DNA from: CAWANP01 sp963783445
GTDB taxonomy: Bacteria; Chloroflexota; Anaerolineae; JAAYZQ01
DNA: 64,000 nt
Direction of reading: 5' to 3'
Assembly (NCBI GenBank): GCA_963783445.1
Contig: CAWANP010000004.1
Location: 372,001-436,000, forward strand
Made by a program: the position numbers and the translations under genes. The notes under the pieces were generated by a model, which did not search any database, was not told the origin of the DNA, and was given only the letters and a program-made list of their open reading frames with translations. Shown piece by piece: positions 18,697 through 25,787 of the stretch. Position 1 is the first letter of the stretch, and every line of letters starts with the position of its first letter.

Positions 18697-18933
18697 CGTT
18701 CTGCTCCTTTCCTGTGAGGGGTTCGCCCACTCTTGCGGGCGCGGTGCTGTCGTTCGCATCGTCGCCCCCAGCGAGCTGCCGGCAACCGGTTGCCAGGCAG
18801 AAACAAGAAAGCCAATCCCCTCCTGAGCTGCGGAGCAGACTGGCTATGAATCTCTCATGCTCTGTAACCTCCGACAAGAACGGCGGTCTGCGATGAGAGC
18901 AACGATGTGGGCTATTCAAGACCGGCCAAAGCC
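18697..18933 (-). promoter_or_regulatory. Structured 5' leader B, homologous to leader A
   Basis: All four potential stems of leader A are present. The palindrome GGCAACCGGTTGCC (18781-18794) is unchanged and is extended by flanking CTGCC/GGCAG. AGCCA/TGGCT and CTCC/GGAG remain although the loop between them differs. The ORF seen in leader A is destroyed here by a TAG at its fourth codon and a 1-base length change, so base-pairing rather than a peptide looks like the conserved property. Confidence 0.5.
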
Positions 18934-18939
18934 GGCTAC

Positions 18940-18968
18940 ATTGTAGCACACTTGTCACGGTACGACAA
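18940..18968 (-). promoter_or_regulatory. Sigma70-type promoter, unit B
   Basis: On the minus strand, TTGTCG (18968-18963) and TACAAT (18945-18940) keep the 17-base spacing of unit A but are weaker hexamers. Confidence 0.6.
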
Positions 18969-19267
18969 CAGGAAGGTTCCGGTGATTATCAACATCTAAC
19001 CGCAGAGACCCTTCGAGGGACTCAGGGCAGGCTACAGAGAGCGCGGAGAAAACCTAAGAACGGTCCGGAGTCGGTGCCCTCTGCGGTGCCGCTTTACTGG
19101 CAAACTTCCCGGAAGCTGTACTCGCGAAGGTATGGTGTCCAGCGACGACGGCAAAGGCGGGTCAGCTTTGCATCCCATGTCGAGCTTCCGGGAAGTTGGG
19201 TCCTGTTTCCTGCTGAACATATCATCCTTCGGGACAGAACACAAAGAGGTCAAAGACGACCTGCGAT
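18969..19267. other. Gene-free stretch between unit B and arsR
   Basis: This stretch holds a decayed copy of the dispersed ACCGCAGAGAC...GCGGAGAAAACC motif (18999-19053) and a pair of TTCCCGGAAGCT / AGCTTCCGGGAA arms (about 19107 and 19183). No credible gene was seen. Confidence 0.45.
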
Positions 19268-19296
19268 TTGACACCCCAAGCAATCCCTGCTATCAT
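19268..19296 (+). promoter_or_regulatory. Sigma70-type promoter for arsR-arsM
   Basis: TTGACA (19268-19273) and TATCAT (19291-19296) have a 17-base spacer. The putative ArsR operator at 19295-19313 overlaps the -10 edge and the transcription start, the usual position for repression. Confidence 0.8.
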
Positions 19297-19313
19297 ATAG
19301 ACGTATTCAAAAT
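19295..19313 (+). promoter_or_regulatory. Putative ArsR operator 1
   Basis: ATATAGACGTATTCAAAAT overlaps the arsR promoter. A near copy (ATATCGACGTAT, 11 of 12 core bases equal) lies upstream of arsM at 19644. ArsR/SmtB proteins typically bind AT-rich dyads of this kind, so the assignment is inferred from position and recurrence. Confidence 0.5.
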
Positions 19314-19335
19314 CATCTATGGGAAGGAGCACCCG

Positions 19336-19623
19336 GTGAGCATCGATTGCGTGGCCTTTTGCAGGGCCCTGGCCGACGATACGCGGCAGCAGATCCTGGC
19401 CATGCTCCTGCAGCAAGAGATGTGCGTGGGCGACATTGTGAAGGAATTCGATATGTCGCAGCCCACCATCTCCCACCACCTGAGCATTCTCAAGCAGTCC
19501 GCGCTGGTCACCAGCCGCAAGGAGGGCAAGCAGGTCTACTATGCTATCAACCGTGACAACGTGGTAGAGTGCTGCGGCATGCTCATGAGCAAGTTTGAGG
19601 CGGAGGGAGCCTGCGAGGCGTAG
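19336..19623 (+). CDS. arsR: ArsR-family metal/metalloid-responsive repressor
   Basis: This 95-residue winged-helix repressor begins at a GTG preceded by GGAAGGAG. The start helix FCRALADDTRQQILAML, the recognition helix MSQPTISHHLSILKQSALV and the wing SRKEGKQVYYAI are clear. The classic ELCVCD metal site is changed to EMCVGDIV, with a single Cys. A VVECC pair near the C-terminus could supply the thiols for As(III), as in ArsR proteins with C-terminal sites. The neighbouring arsM supports an arsenical ligand. It is probably autoregulated through the operator at 19295. Earlier in-frame starts would add an unconserved 68-residue tail. Confidence 0.88.
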   Translation: MSIDCVAFCRALADDTRQQILAMLLQQEMCVGDIVKEFDMSQPTISHHLSILKQSALVTSRKEGKQVYYAINRDNVVECCGMLMSKFEAEGACEA

Positions 19624-19643
19624 GCTCTTTTTTTGGATGATAT

Positions 19644-19662
19644 ATATCGACGTATAGAAATA
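19644..19662 (+). promoter_or_regulatory. Putative ArsR operator 2
   Basis: ATATCGACGTATAGAAAT repeats the operator-like sequence at 19295, in the arsR-arsM gap. It may allow separate control of arsM. Confidence 0.45.
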
Positions 19663-19679
19663 TGTACATGGGTTCAGCT

Positions 19680-19713
19680 AGACTTCCAAAGTCTTCCGAG
19701 ACTTCGGAAGTCT
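19680..19713. repeat. AGACTTC-type palindrome pair in the arsR-arsM gap
   Basis: AGACTTCCAAAGTCT and AGACTTCGGAAGTCT flank TCCG. The second 15-mer is a palindrome except at its centre. Confidence 0.7.
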
Positions 19714-19775
19714 GAATCCGGGGCATGAGCCAGACCTATCACCGGTCTGAGCAAAACTGAAGGAGCGTGTAACAG

Positions 19776-20690
19776 ATGAGCGAGATCGTTCGTGATGAGC
19801 AGATCAAGGAGGCCGTACGTGATACCTATGGGCAGATCGCCCGCAGTCGCGGGCTGAAAGAGGCCCCCAGCGCAGCTCGCGCTGTAACAACGTGTTGTGG
19901 GCCGCAGCAATCGGGAACATCGTCCTGCTGCGACCCGGCCCCCGCGGCCGCTTCAAGCTGCTGCGACCCCATTGAGGTGTCCGGGGACACGGCTGGCCGG
20001 CTCTACTCGGGCCAGGAACTGGACGGCTTGCCCGAGACTGTGACGGACATGTCACTGGGCTGCGGCAACCCGACGGCCATCGCCGCGCTCCAGCCGGGCG
20101 AGGTGGTCCTGGACCTGGGCTCGGGCGGCGGCATTGACTGCTTTCTGGCCGCCCGCCAGGTCGGTCCTGAGGGCCGGGTCATTGGGCTGGACATGACGCC
20201 GGATATGATCAAACTTGCCCGCCGCAACGCGAAAAAGATCGGGGCCAGCAACGTCGACTTTCGCTATGGCGAGATGGAAGAGATGCCGCTGCCCGACGAG
20301 ACGGTGGACGTGGTCATCTCCAACTGTGTCATCAACCTGTCGCCGGACAAGGACGCGGTCTTTGGCGAAGTCAACCGGGTACTGCGCCCCGGGGGCAGGA
20401 TGAGCGTGTCGGACATTGTCCTGAACGGCGAGCTGCCCCGGCCGATCCTGGACAGTCTGCATGCCTGGGCCGGCTGCATCGCCGGCGCCCTGGACCAGGG
20501 CGACTATCTGGCCAAGATCGAGGCGGCCGGATTCGAGGGGATTGAGGTCGAGTCGAAGGATTATATCCGCTTTAGCGAGACCGCCGAGGCAGCCGACGTC
20601 CAGTCTTTGCTGGAGGGGACGGGTCTCAGGCCCGGCGATCTGGATGACAAGGTGGCCAGTATTCGGGTTCGGGCGCAGAAGGTGGCATGA
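19776..20690 (+). CDS. arsM: Arsenite S-adenosylmethionine methyltransferase
   Basis: This 304-residue cytoplasmic enzyme should methylate As(III) stepwise using SAM. The Rossmann SAM site is VLDLGSGGGIDCFLAARQVG, followed by VIGLDMTPDMIKLAR. The three conserved arsenic-binding Cys are in SLGCGNP, VISNCVINLSPDK and HAWAGCIAGAL. An unusual N-terminal insert (about residues 37-65) carries three Cys pairs, in TTCCGP, SSCCDP and SSCCDP, absent from minimal ArsM proteins and possibly a metal(loid)-loading segment. Ribosome site GAAGGAG. It lies 152 bases after arsR and is followed by a terminator-like palindrome pair. Confidence 0.92.
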   Translation: MSEIVRDEQIKEAVRDTYGQIARSRGLKEAPSAARAVTTCCGPQQSGTSSCCDPAPAAASSCCDPIEVSGDTAGRLYSGQELDGLPETVTDMSLGCGNPTAIAALQPGEVVLDLGSGGGIDCFLAARQVGPEGRVIGLDMTPDMIKLARRNAKKIGASNVDFRYGEMEEMPLPDETVDVVISNCVINLSPDKDAVFGEVNRVLRPGGRMSVSDIVLNGELPRPILDSLHAWAGCIAGALDQGDYLAKIEAAGFEGIEVESKDYIRFSETAEAADVQSLLEGTGLRPGDLDDKVASIRVRAQKVA

Positions 20691-20711
20691 TTGGGGATTC
20701 ATTCGCCAGAT

Positions 20712-20754
20712 CAGACCTCGGAGGTCCAAGGCAGACCTCCGAGGTCTGGTTTTT
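20712..20754 (+). terminator. AGACCTC-type palindrome pair with T-run, after arsM
   Basis: CAGACCTCGGAGGTC (20712-20726) pairs with GACCTCCGAGGTCTG (20734-20748), and GTTTTTG follows directly. The repeat family here seems to serve as the rho-independent terminator of the arsenic operon. Confidence 0.7.
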
Positions 20755-20760
20755 GCCCGC

Positions 20761-20882
20761 TCGATATGACAACGAATCTACGAGACCCACCGAATCCGGT
20801 CCCGGCCGATTGGCTCAATCCTCTTGATTCGTTGTCATATTCGACGGCGAAACCTGGCCCCCTGCGCAGGTATGACGGGCCA
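20761..20882. repeat. Interspersed hairpin element, copy 2 of 3
   Basis: 15-bp perfect arms (20764-20778 and 20826-20840) with the ATATGACAACGAATC core, and the conserved CCCCCTGCGCAGGTATGACG tail. Confidence 0.8.
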
Positions 20883-20909
20883 TTGGCCAGGGTTGGAGCG
20901 AACGAAAAA

Positions 20910-20941
20910 GACCTCGGAGGTTGGGGAAAACCTCCGAGGTC
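20910..20941. repeat. AGACCTC-type palindrome pair
   Basis: GACCTCGGAGGTT and AACCTCCGAGGTC form a 13-bp perfect hairpin with a short GGGGA-type loop. Confidence 0.75.
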
Positions 20942-21074
20942 AAGATAGCCAAGTTTTTCCCCTGCCCTTTCTCGCCAGGCCGATGAGAAAGGGCAGGGGC
21001 GCCCGTGGGGGGGAGGAGTTGGGCCGCTTCGGCCCTATCCTGTGATCAGTGTAGCACATATGGCGCGCTTTGTC

Positions 21075-21116
21075 TATGGGGTGTTTCCCTACCTTTTGGC
21101 CGGGAAACACCCCATA
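21075..21116. repeat. 15-bp perfect inverted repeat
   Basis: TATGGGGTGTTTCCC (21075-21089) and its exact complement (21102-21116) form a hairpin with a 12-base loop. No open reading frame worth noting surrounds it. Confidence 0.7.
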
Positions 21117-21163
21117 TTGGGTGGGGGAAAACCCTACCTTGCTACGAAGAACCCGATAATGTG

Positions 21164-21273
21164 TCATTCTGAACGAAGTGAAGCATGCCCTGAGGTACGA
21201 AGGGAATCTCGGCAAGCACAGAAGAGATCCCCTTCGGCTGCGCTCAGGACATGCTTCGTTTCACTCAGGATGA
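21164..21273. repeat. Long imperfect hairpin of the TCATTCTGA...TCAGGATGA type
   Basis: Arms of about 31 bases begin TCATTCTGAACGAAGTGAAG and end CTTCGTTTCACTCAGGATGA. Elements of this style are widespread dispersed repeats in bacterial genomes. Confidence 0.7.
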
Positions 21274-21297
21274 CGTTGCAGGGCGGCAGACTGTAAT

Positions 21298-21325
21298 TTG
21301 GCCCGTAAGGTGCTTGCGCTACAAT
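21298..21325 (+). promoter_or_regulatory. Possible promoter for the glycine-rich gene
   Basis: TTGGCC (21298-21303) and TACAAT (21320-21325) lie 16 bases apart, 66 bases before the start codon. Confidence 0.45.
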
Positions 21326-21391
21326 GGTTCTTAGGGACTGAAAACGCGTGCAGGTGACAGGGACCTGCCATTCAAGAAAAGGGGTGCAAGC

Positions 21392-22186
21392 ATGGAAGAT
21401 CTGTTGAATTCGATGATCAACGAGGGCGGAGGCGAATCCGGCGATGAAGATGCTGGCGATGATCCGCTGGCCAGCCTGTTGGGCAGCATGATGGGCGGCG
21501 CTGGTGCAGCTTCCGGCGATGAAGACGCGGGCGATGATCCGCTGGCCGGCATGCTGGGCAGCATGCTAGGCGGGGGCGGTGGCGGACAGGGCGGCATGGA
21601 CCAAGCTGGCGGCATGGGCGGCCTGATGCAGGCCATCCTCGGCGGCGCCCTTGGTGGCGGCGCGCAGGGCGGCGGTTTGGGTGCGGCGGCGCAGGGCGGC
21701 GGAATGGAAGGCGGCCTGGGTGGCATTCTGGGTTCTCTGCTGGGCGGCGGGGGCGGCGGCATGGCCAACAACCCCCTGGTCGGTCCCATCGCCGACGCGC
21801 TGGCCGACAAGCTGGGCCTGTCCCAGGAGGTCGCGCGGATGGTGGTCGGTTTTGCGCTGAGCAAGCTCCTGTCGGGCATCTTGGGCGGCTCTTCAGGTGG
21901 CGGGCGCGCCGGCGAAGGCCTGGAAGGCGACGCGCTGCTGACCCAGGTACGCAGCGGTGAGGGCGTCGATACCGGCTATCTGGCCGCTACTGGAATGACC
22001 GAGGAGCTGGCCGAGCAGACGGGCCTCGACCCCGAGATGGCCGAGCGCAGCCTGCAGGAAGCCTTTACTATGCTGGGCAGCCAGATGGAGACCGGCGCCG
22101 GCCCCTCCTCCCAGGATGCCTCCTCACAGGAGGGACCGGATATGAGCCAGGGCCTGGACGGGCTGCTCGATTCTTGGGGGGAGTAG
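21392..22186 (+). CDS. Glycine-rich low-complexity protein with acidic repeats
   Basis: This 264-residue protein begins with two near-identical blocks (SGDEDAGDDPLASLLGSMMG and SGDEDAGDDPLAGMLGSMLG). A long Gly/Met/Leu-rich region follows, then an ordered helical part (ANNPLVGPIADALADKLGLS, ARMVVGFALSKLLSGIL) and an acidic tail. The pattern resembles DUF937/YidB-like proteins in composition but I see no diagnostic motif. There is no signal peptide. It ends 4 bases before the trypsin-like remnant, so the two were probably one operon. Function unknown. The order of Gly-rich and helical parts suggests an assembly or scaffold protein. Confidence 0.7.
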   Translation: MEDLLNSMINEGGGESGDEDAGDDPLASLLGSMMGGAGAASGDEDAGDDPLAGMLGSMLGGGGGGQGGMDQAGGMGGLMQAILGGALGGGAQGGGLGAAAQGGGMEGGLGGILGSLLGGGGGGMANNPLVGPIADALADKLGLSQEVARMVVGFALSKLLSGILGGSSGGGRAGEGLEGDALLTQVRSGEGVDTGYLAATGMTEELAEQTGLDPEMAERSLQEAFTMLGSQMETGAGPSSQDASSQEGPDMSQGLDGLLDSWGE

Positions 22187-22189
22187 GCC

Positions 22190-22539
22190 ATGGGTAGACA
22201 CGGGCGCAAGATGACCAGCGGCCAGCCGGGCATCCCCAGCCGCAAGACCATCGAGAAGGTCATGCACAGCGTGGTCCAGATCGTGGCCCTGCGCCGCGGC
22301 TCGCTGGGCAACTATTCCACGGCCTGGACCGGGTCGGGGACCATCGTCGACCCCAGCGGCTTTGTCCTGACCAACTGCCACGTGGGCAACCCGCGGGCCA
22401 TGGGCATGCCCTCACCGGAGGCAGACAAGTGGTGGTCGCTCGCGGCTACCGCGACCTGGCCATTGAGAGCGCCCTACGCATCAGCGCCCAGGCTCCCGAG
22501 AGGACCGAGATGAACCCTATTGCGCTGCTGCAGGGGTAG
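22190..22539 (+). pseudogene. Truncated trypsin-like (S1C/HtrA-type) serine protease
   Basis: The N-terminal piece has a long basic start and VMHSVVQIVALRRG, then TGSGTIVDPSGFVLTNCHV, which is the HtrA-type oxyanion/His region (TNxHV). Soon after MPSPEADK the frame becomes implausible. A plausible continuation in another frame (RGYRDLAIESALRISAQAPE) ends at 22539. The catalytic Asp and Ser parts are missing, so this is a deletion remnant. Confidence 0.6.
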
Positions 22540-22540
22540 A

Positions 22541-22716
22541 ACAAGACTTCCAAAGTCGAGGCCAAACTTCGGAAATCTGGGTTTGACTTCCGAAGTCTAT
22601 GATTGATCACCGGCCAGACCTGACAGGTTTATGTATAATTCACACGAGGACAAGTACCCTGCGGACAGCAGCACTCAGCCATGAGCACAGACCTGACACA
22701 AACCTGTCAGGTCTTT
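22541..22716. repeat. Cluster of AGACTTC- and AGACCTG-type palindromes
   Basis: AGACTTCCAAAGTC, AACTTCGGAAATCT and GACTTCCGAAGTCT (22543-22596) are followed by AGACCTGACAGGT (about 22617) and AGACCTGACACAAACCTGTC (22688-22707). The last palindrome overlaps the end of the reductase gene on the minus strand. Confidence 0.7.
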
Positions 22717-23564
22717 TCATGTGGCTCCACGACCAAGGCGGCCACAACCTCCTCCAGGGAGGGAGTGGCCGGGGCGTCTTTGAATCCGGCCAGGCGCTGG
22801 TAGACGCGCGCCGCGCCGGTGTGAAAGTCGCCGGGCAGGCCGGCCGCCTCAAGGGTGGCCGAGATCTCTTCCATCTCGCCGGCAAAGCGCCATGCCTTGG
22901 CCGTCACGCGGCGCATCCGTCCCTCGGTCTTTTGCGGGAAACCGGGCCAGTCCCGCTGCCACTGTGCCTGCAGCTCCTGCCACACGCCAAGCTGCTCGGC
23001 GGAAGCCACGATGGCCGACAGCAGGGCCGTACTGCCCTTGGTCCAGGCGGCGTAACACATTTTCAGGGCCGAGGCTCGGCCGATCTCAGCACCCAAGACC
23101 TCGGTCTCCAGCGGACCTCCGTTAAAGAGGCGAGAAAGATACCAGGCTTCAGACCCGGCCAGGTACAGCCAGGTGTGGCCAGGCTCCCAGGCCGGGCCGC
23201 CGACGATGCCCCCGTCCACAAAGGACACGCCGCCCTCCTCCAACTTGCGCCCCACGCGCACGACCCGCTCCGGCGAGATGGCATTCGCATCCAGATACAG
23301 TCCGGCAAAGCCCAGGGCCAAGACCTGCTCGGCTACCTCCTCGGCGGCATGCGGCGGGCAGACGCTGAGCAAGACGGTGCAGGACTCGCAGAGAGCGGCC
23401 AGCGTGCCGGCGTCGGTCAAGCCCACCTGTTCGGCCCGTTCTCTGGTCTGCGAGCTGCGCCCCTGGGAGGCCCAGCGCACGTCGTGGCCGCCGGCCCTAA
23501 CCGAGGCGGCCACCGAAACCCCCATGTTGCCGGGGTGAATAATGCCAACGATCTCTTGTGCCAT
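22707..23564 (-). CDS. NAD(P)-binding 6-phosphogluconate-dehydrogenase-like oxidoreductase
   Basis: This 285-residue protein has an N-terminal Rossmann domain (VGIIHPGNMGVSVAASVRAG, with GxGxMG changed to HPGNMG). The C-terminal helical half resembles the DUF1932-type domain of beta-hydroxyacid-dehydrogenase relatives (ASALKMCYAAWTKGSTALL, with the conserved Lys). FVDGGIVGGPAWEPG matches the substrate-loop region. Likely a 3-hydroxyacid or imine reductase; substrate unknown. Its final codons (AAG ACC TGA) lie inside an AGACCTG palindrome, so the repeat supplies the stop codon. Promoter at 23602-23630. Confidence 0.8.
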   Translation of the reverse strand: MAQEIVGIIHPGNMGVSVAASVRAGGHDVRWASQGRSSQTRERAEQVGLTDAGTLAALCESCTVLLSVCPPHAAEEVAEQVLALGFAGLYLDANAISPERVVRVGRKLEEGGVSFVDGGIVGGPAWEPGHTWLYLAGSEAWYLSRLFNGGPLETEVLGAEIGRASALKMCYAAWTKGSTALLSAIVASAEQLGVWQELQAQWQRDWPGFPQKTEGRMRRVTAKAWRFAGEMEEISATLEAAGLPGDFHTGAARVYQRLAGFKDAPATPSLEEVVAALVVEPHEKT

Positions 23565-23601
23565 AGCGACGAGCTCCTCTCAATGCGAGTTCTGTAGGGC
23601 G

Positions 23602-23630
23602 AGTATACCACGCTTCGGAAGCGGGGGCAA
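23602..23630 (-). promoter_or_regulatory. Sigma70-type promoter for the reductase
   Basis: On the minus strand, TTGCCC (23630-23625) and TATACT (23607-23602) are 17 bases apart. Confidence 0.6.
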
Positions 23631-23664
23631 GGCGATTGGCTCGGGAATGTCGGCTGGCCAGGTT

Positions 23665-23775
23665 TCACCGCGGAGACGCAGAGAGCACAGAGGAAACCAG
23701 AAAGCTGTCGTTCCTCAATCGCCAGTCATTCCCGCACGCTTTTGGCGGGAATCCACGCCACCAGCGACCGTCACC
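23665..23775. repeat. Two dispersed repeat fragments
   Basis: 23665-23699 is a CACCGCGGAGACGCAGAGAG copy, with related copies near 19000, 43720, 44030 and 44190. 23725-23775 holds GTCATTCCCGCA then GGCGGGAATCCACGCCACCA, which recurs inverted at 57234-57275. Confidence 0.6.
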
Positions 23776-23808
23776 TCGGATGGACACATCAACACCGCCG
23801 GCAGGTAC

Positions 23809-23838
23809 TTGCGGCCCCTTGGGCAAGCGTGGTATAAT
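23809..23838 (+). promoter_or_regulatory. Probable promoter for the ELWxxDGT protein
   Basis: TTGCGG (23809-23814) and a perfect TATAAT (23833-23838) with an 18-base spacer. The leader to the ATG is about 115 bases. Confidence 0.6.
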
Positions 23839-23961
23839 GGGAGCACCAGCAACAACCACCACACTACCGCAAATCGGACTGAACGAGCCACAGCCAAATA
23901 CCGTCCTGGCACGGGTACGGGATGGGCGCGCATAAGATGCACGGGCGAGAAGGAGTGACAG

Positions 23962-25497
23962 ATGGGCAAGAGTGCTTGCTTGAAGGGAATCCTCTCCGCC
24001 AAGGCCAGACAGGCGGCGATTGCTCTGCTTCTGACCCTCACCGCGGGCCTGGGATCGGCGACAGCGGATGTCCAGTCCCCCTACCTGGTTCGAGACATCA
24101 ACCCGGGCAGCACAGGATCCGCACCGGCAGAATTTGTCTGGGCGCAGGGCCCCCAGTTCAGTAGATTGTTCTTTGGCGCCGACGACGGCCAGCATGGCCA
24201 TGAACTCTGGACAAGCGATGGCAAAACTGGCGGCGCCGCGCTGGTCAAGGACATCAACCCCGGGCCGGGCCACTCTTACCCCGCCTTCCTCACCAACGTT
24301 GGGGGCACCGTCTTTTTCCGGGCGGATGACGGGCAGCACGGCTACGAGCTGTGGAAGAGCGATGGCACGCAGGCAGGCACTGTGCTCGTCAAAGACATCA
24401 ACCGCGGCCAAGATCACGCCTACCCCGCGTTCCTGGCAGCGGTAGACGGCGCCCTCTTTTTTCGGGCCGACGACGGTGAGCACGGCTACGAGATTTGGGC
24501 AAGCGATGGCACTGCCAAGGGCACCAAGCTGGTCCGCGATATCCAGCCCGGGGATGGCGGTTCCAGCCCCGAGCGCCTGCTTGCCGTGGACAGTGATTGG
24601 TTCCGGGGCGTTCTGTTCTATGCCGACGACGGCCTCCACGGCATTGAGCCCTGGCGCAGCGATGGCAGCCAAGACGGCACCAGCCTGCTACGGGACATCG
24701 CCCCGGGTCTCCAGGATTCGGGGCCTGGTTCCATGGCCATCGTAGAGAACAGCGGGTTCCAGGGCCTATTGTTCACTGCCGACGATGGCGCCACGGCAAG
24801 GAGCGGGTACGGAGAGGAACTGTGGCGGAGCGACGGGACCGGGCCGGGCACCATGCTGGTCAAGGACATCAACCCCGGCCCAGCCGGGTCCCAGCCGGGC
24901 GAACTGAGGGCGATCCATCACGCCGGGCTGAAGGCAGTGTTCTTTGGCGCGCGGGATGGCGAAAACGGGCACGGCTACGAGCTGTGGCGGAGCGACGGGA
25001 CACTTGGCGGCACAGTTCTGGTTCGGGACATCAACCCCGGACCGGCTGACTCGAACCCCTGTCACCTGGCGCCAGTGAGCAACTCGCGCTTTTCCGGGAT
25101 CCTCTTCTGCGCCGACAATGGCGTTCACGGACCAGAGCTGTGGAAGAGCGATGGCACGGCTGCGGGCACGGCCCTGGTCAAAGACATCAACCCCGGCCCC
25201 GAGGGCTCCTCACTCGCTTCCCCGAGCAGCATCTGGGCCAGGGTCTACTTTCAGGCCGACGACGGCGCGGGCGGCCATGGTTCGGAGCTGTGGGCCAGCG
25301 ATGCCACGGCCGGGGGCACGGCTTTGGTCAATGACGTGAACCCCGGCAGCGACGGTTCGTATCCCGCGCTTCTGACCGGGTCCACGGGCACTCACCCCCG
25401 GCAGCTCTATTTCCGCGCGGACGATGGCGACCACGGCCGGGAGCTGTGGGCTATGGAGCTGTCCACCGCACAGTACTTGCCCCTGCTGGCACGGTAG
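23962..25497 (+). CDS. Secreted ELWxxDGT-repeat beta-propeller protein
   Basis: This 511-residue exported protein has a signal peptide ending near TADVQS. About nine repeats of roughly 50 residues follow, each with FF(x)ADDGxHGxELWxSDGT and then GTxLVKDINPGPxGS. Examples are HELWTSDGKTGG, YELWKSDGTQAG and PELWKSDGTAAG; the last repeats decay (SELWASDATAGG, RELWAMEL). Such repeats build extracellular propellers of unknown ligand. The end, AQYLPLLAR, carries the YLPL tail seen in other secreted proteins here. Ribosome site GAGAAGGAG. Confidence 0.9.
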   Translation: MGKSACLKGILSAKARQAAIALLLTLTAGLGSATADVQSPYLVRDINPGSTGSAPAEFVWAQGPQFSRLFFGADDGQHGHELWTSDGKTGGAALVKDINPGPGHSYPAFLTNVGGTVFFRADDGQHGYELWKSDGTQAGTVLVKDINRGQDHAYPAFLAAVDGALFFRADDGEHGYEIWASDGTAKGTKLVRDIQPGDGGSSPERLLAVDSDWFRGVLFYADDGLHGIEPWRSDGSQDGTSLLRDIAPGLQDSGPGSMAIVENSGFQGLLFTADDGATARSGYGEELWRSDGTGPGTMLVKDINPGPAGSQPGELRAIHHAGLKAVFFGARDGENGHGYELWRSDGTLGGTVLVRDINPGPADSNPCHLAPVSNSRFSGILFCADNGVHGPELWKSDGTAAGTALVKDINPGPEGSSLASPSSIWARVYFQADDGAGGHGSELWASDATAGGTALVNDVNPGSDGSYPALLTGSTGTHPRQLYFRADDGDHGRELWAMELSTAQYLPLLAR

Positions 25498-25536
25498 GTT
25501 TGCTCTGTTCGGCAAGGTCTCCTGGCCGCCGCCGTG

Positions 25537-25559
25537 GGCTCGGTCGGAGACCTTCGCCC
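25537..25559. repeat. Inverted copy of the GGCGAAGGTC motif
   Basis: GGGCTCGGTCGGAGACCTTC is the complement of the motif at 9348, 9431 and 52520. It lies 40 bases after the ELWxxDGT gene. Confidence 0.55.
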
Positions 25560-25659
25560 ATCATTTGGCACACTCGCCTTCATTCCCACATGAATTTACA
25601 CAGGTACAGCACTAATCTTAACACTTCTTCGAATTAACCAACTGTAACCACAGTAATAC

Positions 25660-25688
25660 TTGACTTTTCCATGAAACTCTGTTATAAT
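25660..25688 (+). promoter_or_regulatory. Sigma70-type promoter for the STAND ATPase
   Basis: TTGACT (25660-25665) and TATAAT (25683-25688) with a 17-base spacer, in a locally AT-rich patch. The leader is about 95 bases. Confidence 0.8.
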
Positions 25689-25787
25689 GGCTGAAATCGT
25701 TTAGATCATGGCAGAAACTCGACCGATCGTGCCTGCATCCAGCTCTGCCGGAGGACCAAGAACATACGGAGGAGGACCGCTCACAGC

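Larger units (their letters stand above)
18354..18950. repeat. Segmental tandem duplication, unit B
   Basis: Second copy of the unit at 17574-18166, from CAGCGCCACCGGTGACGCTG to TACATTGTAGCACA. The coding part is more diverged than parts of the leader. Confidence 0.85.
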
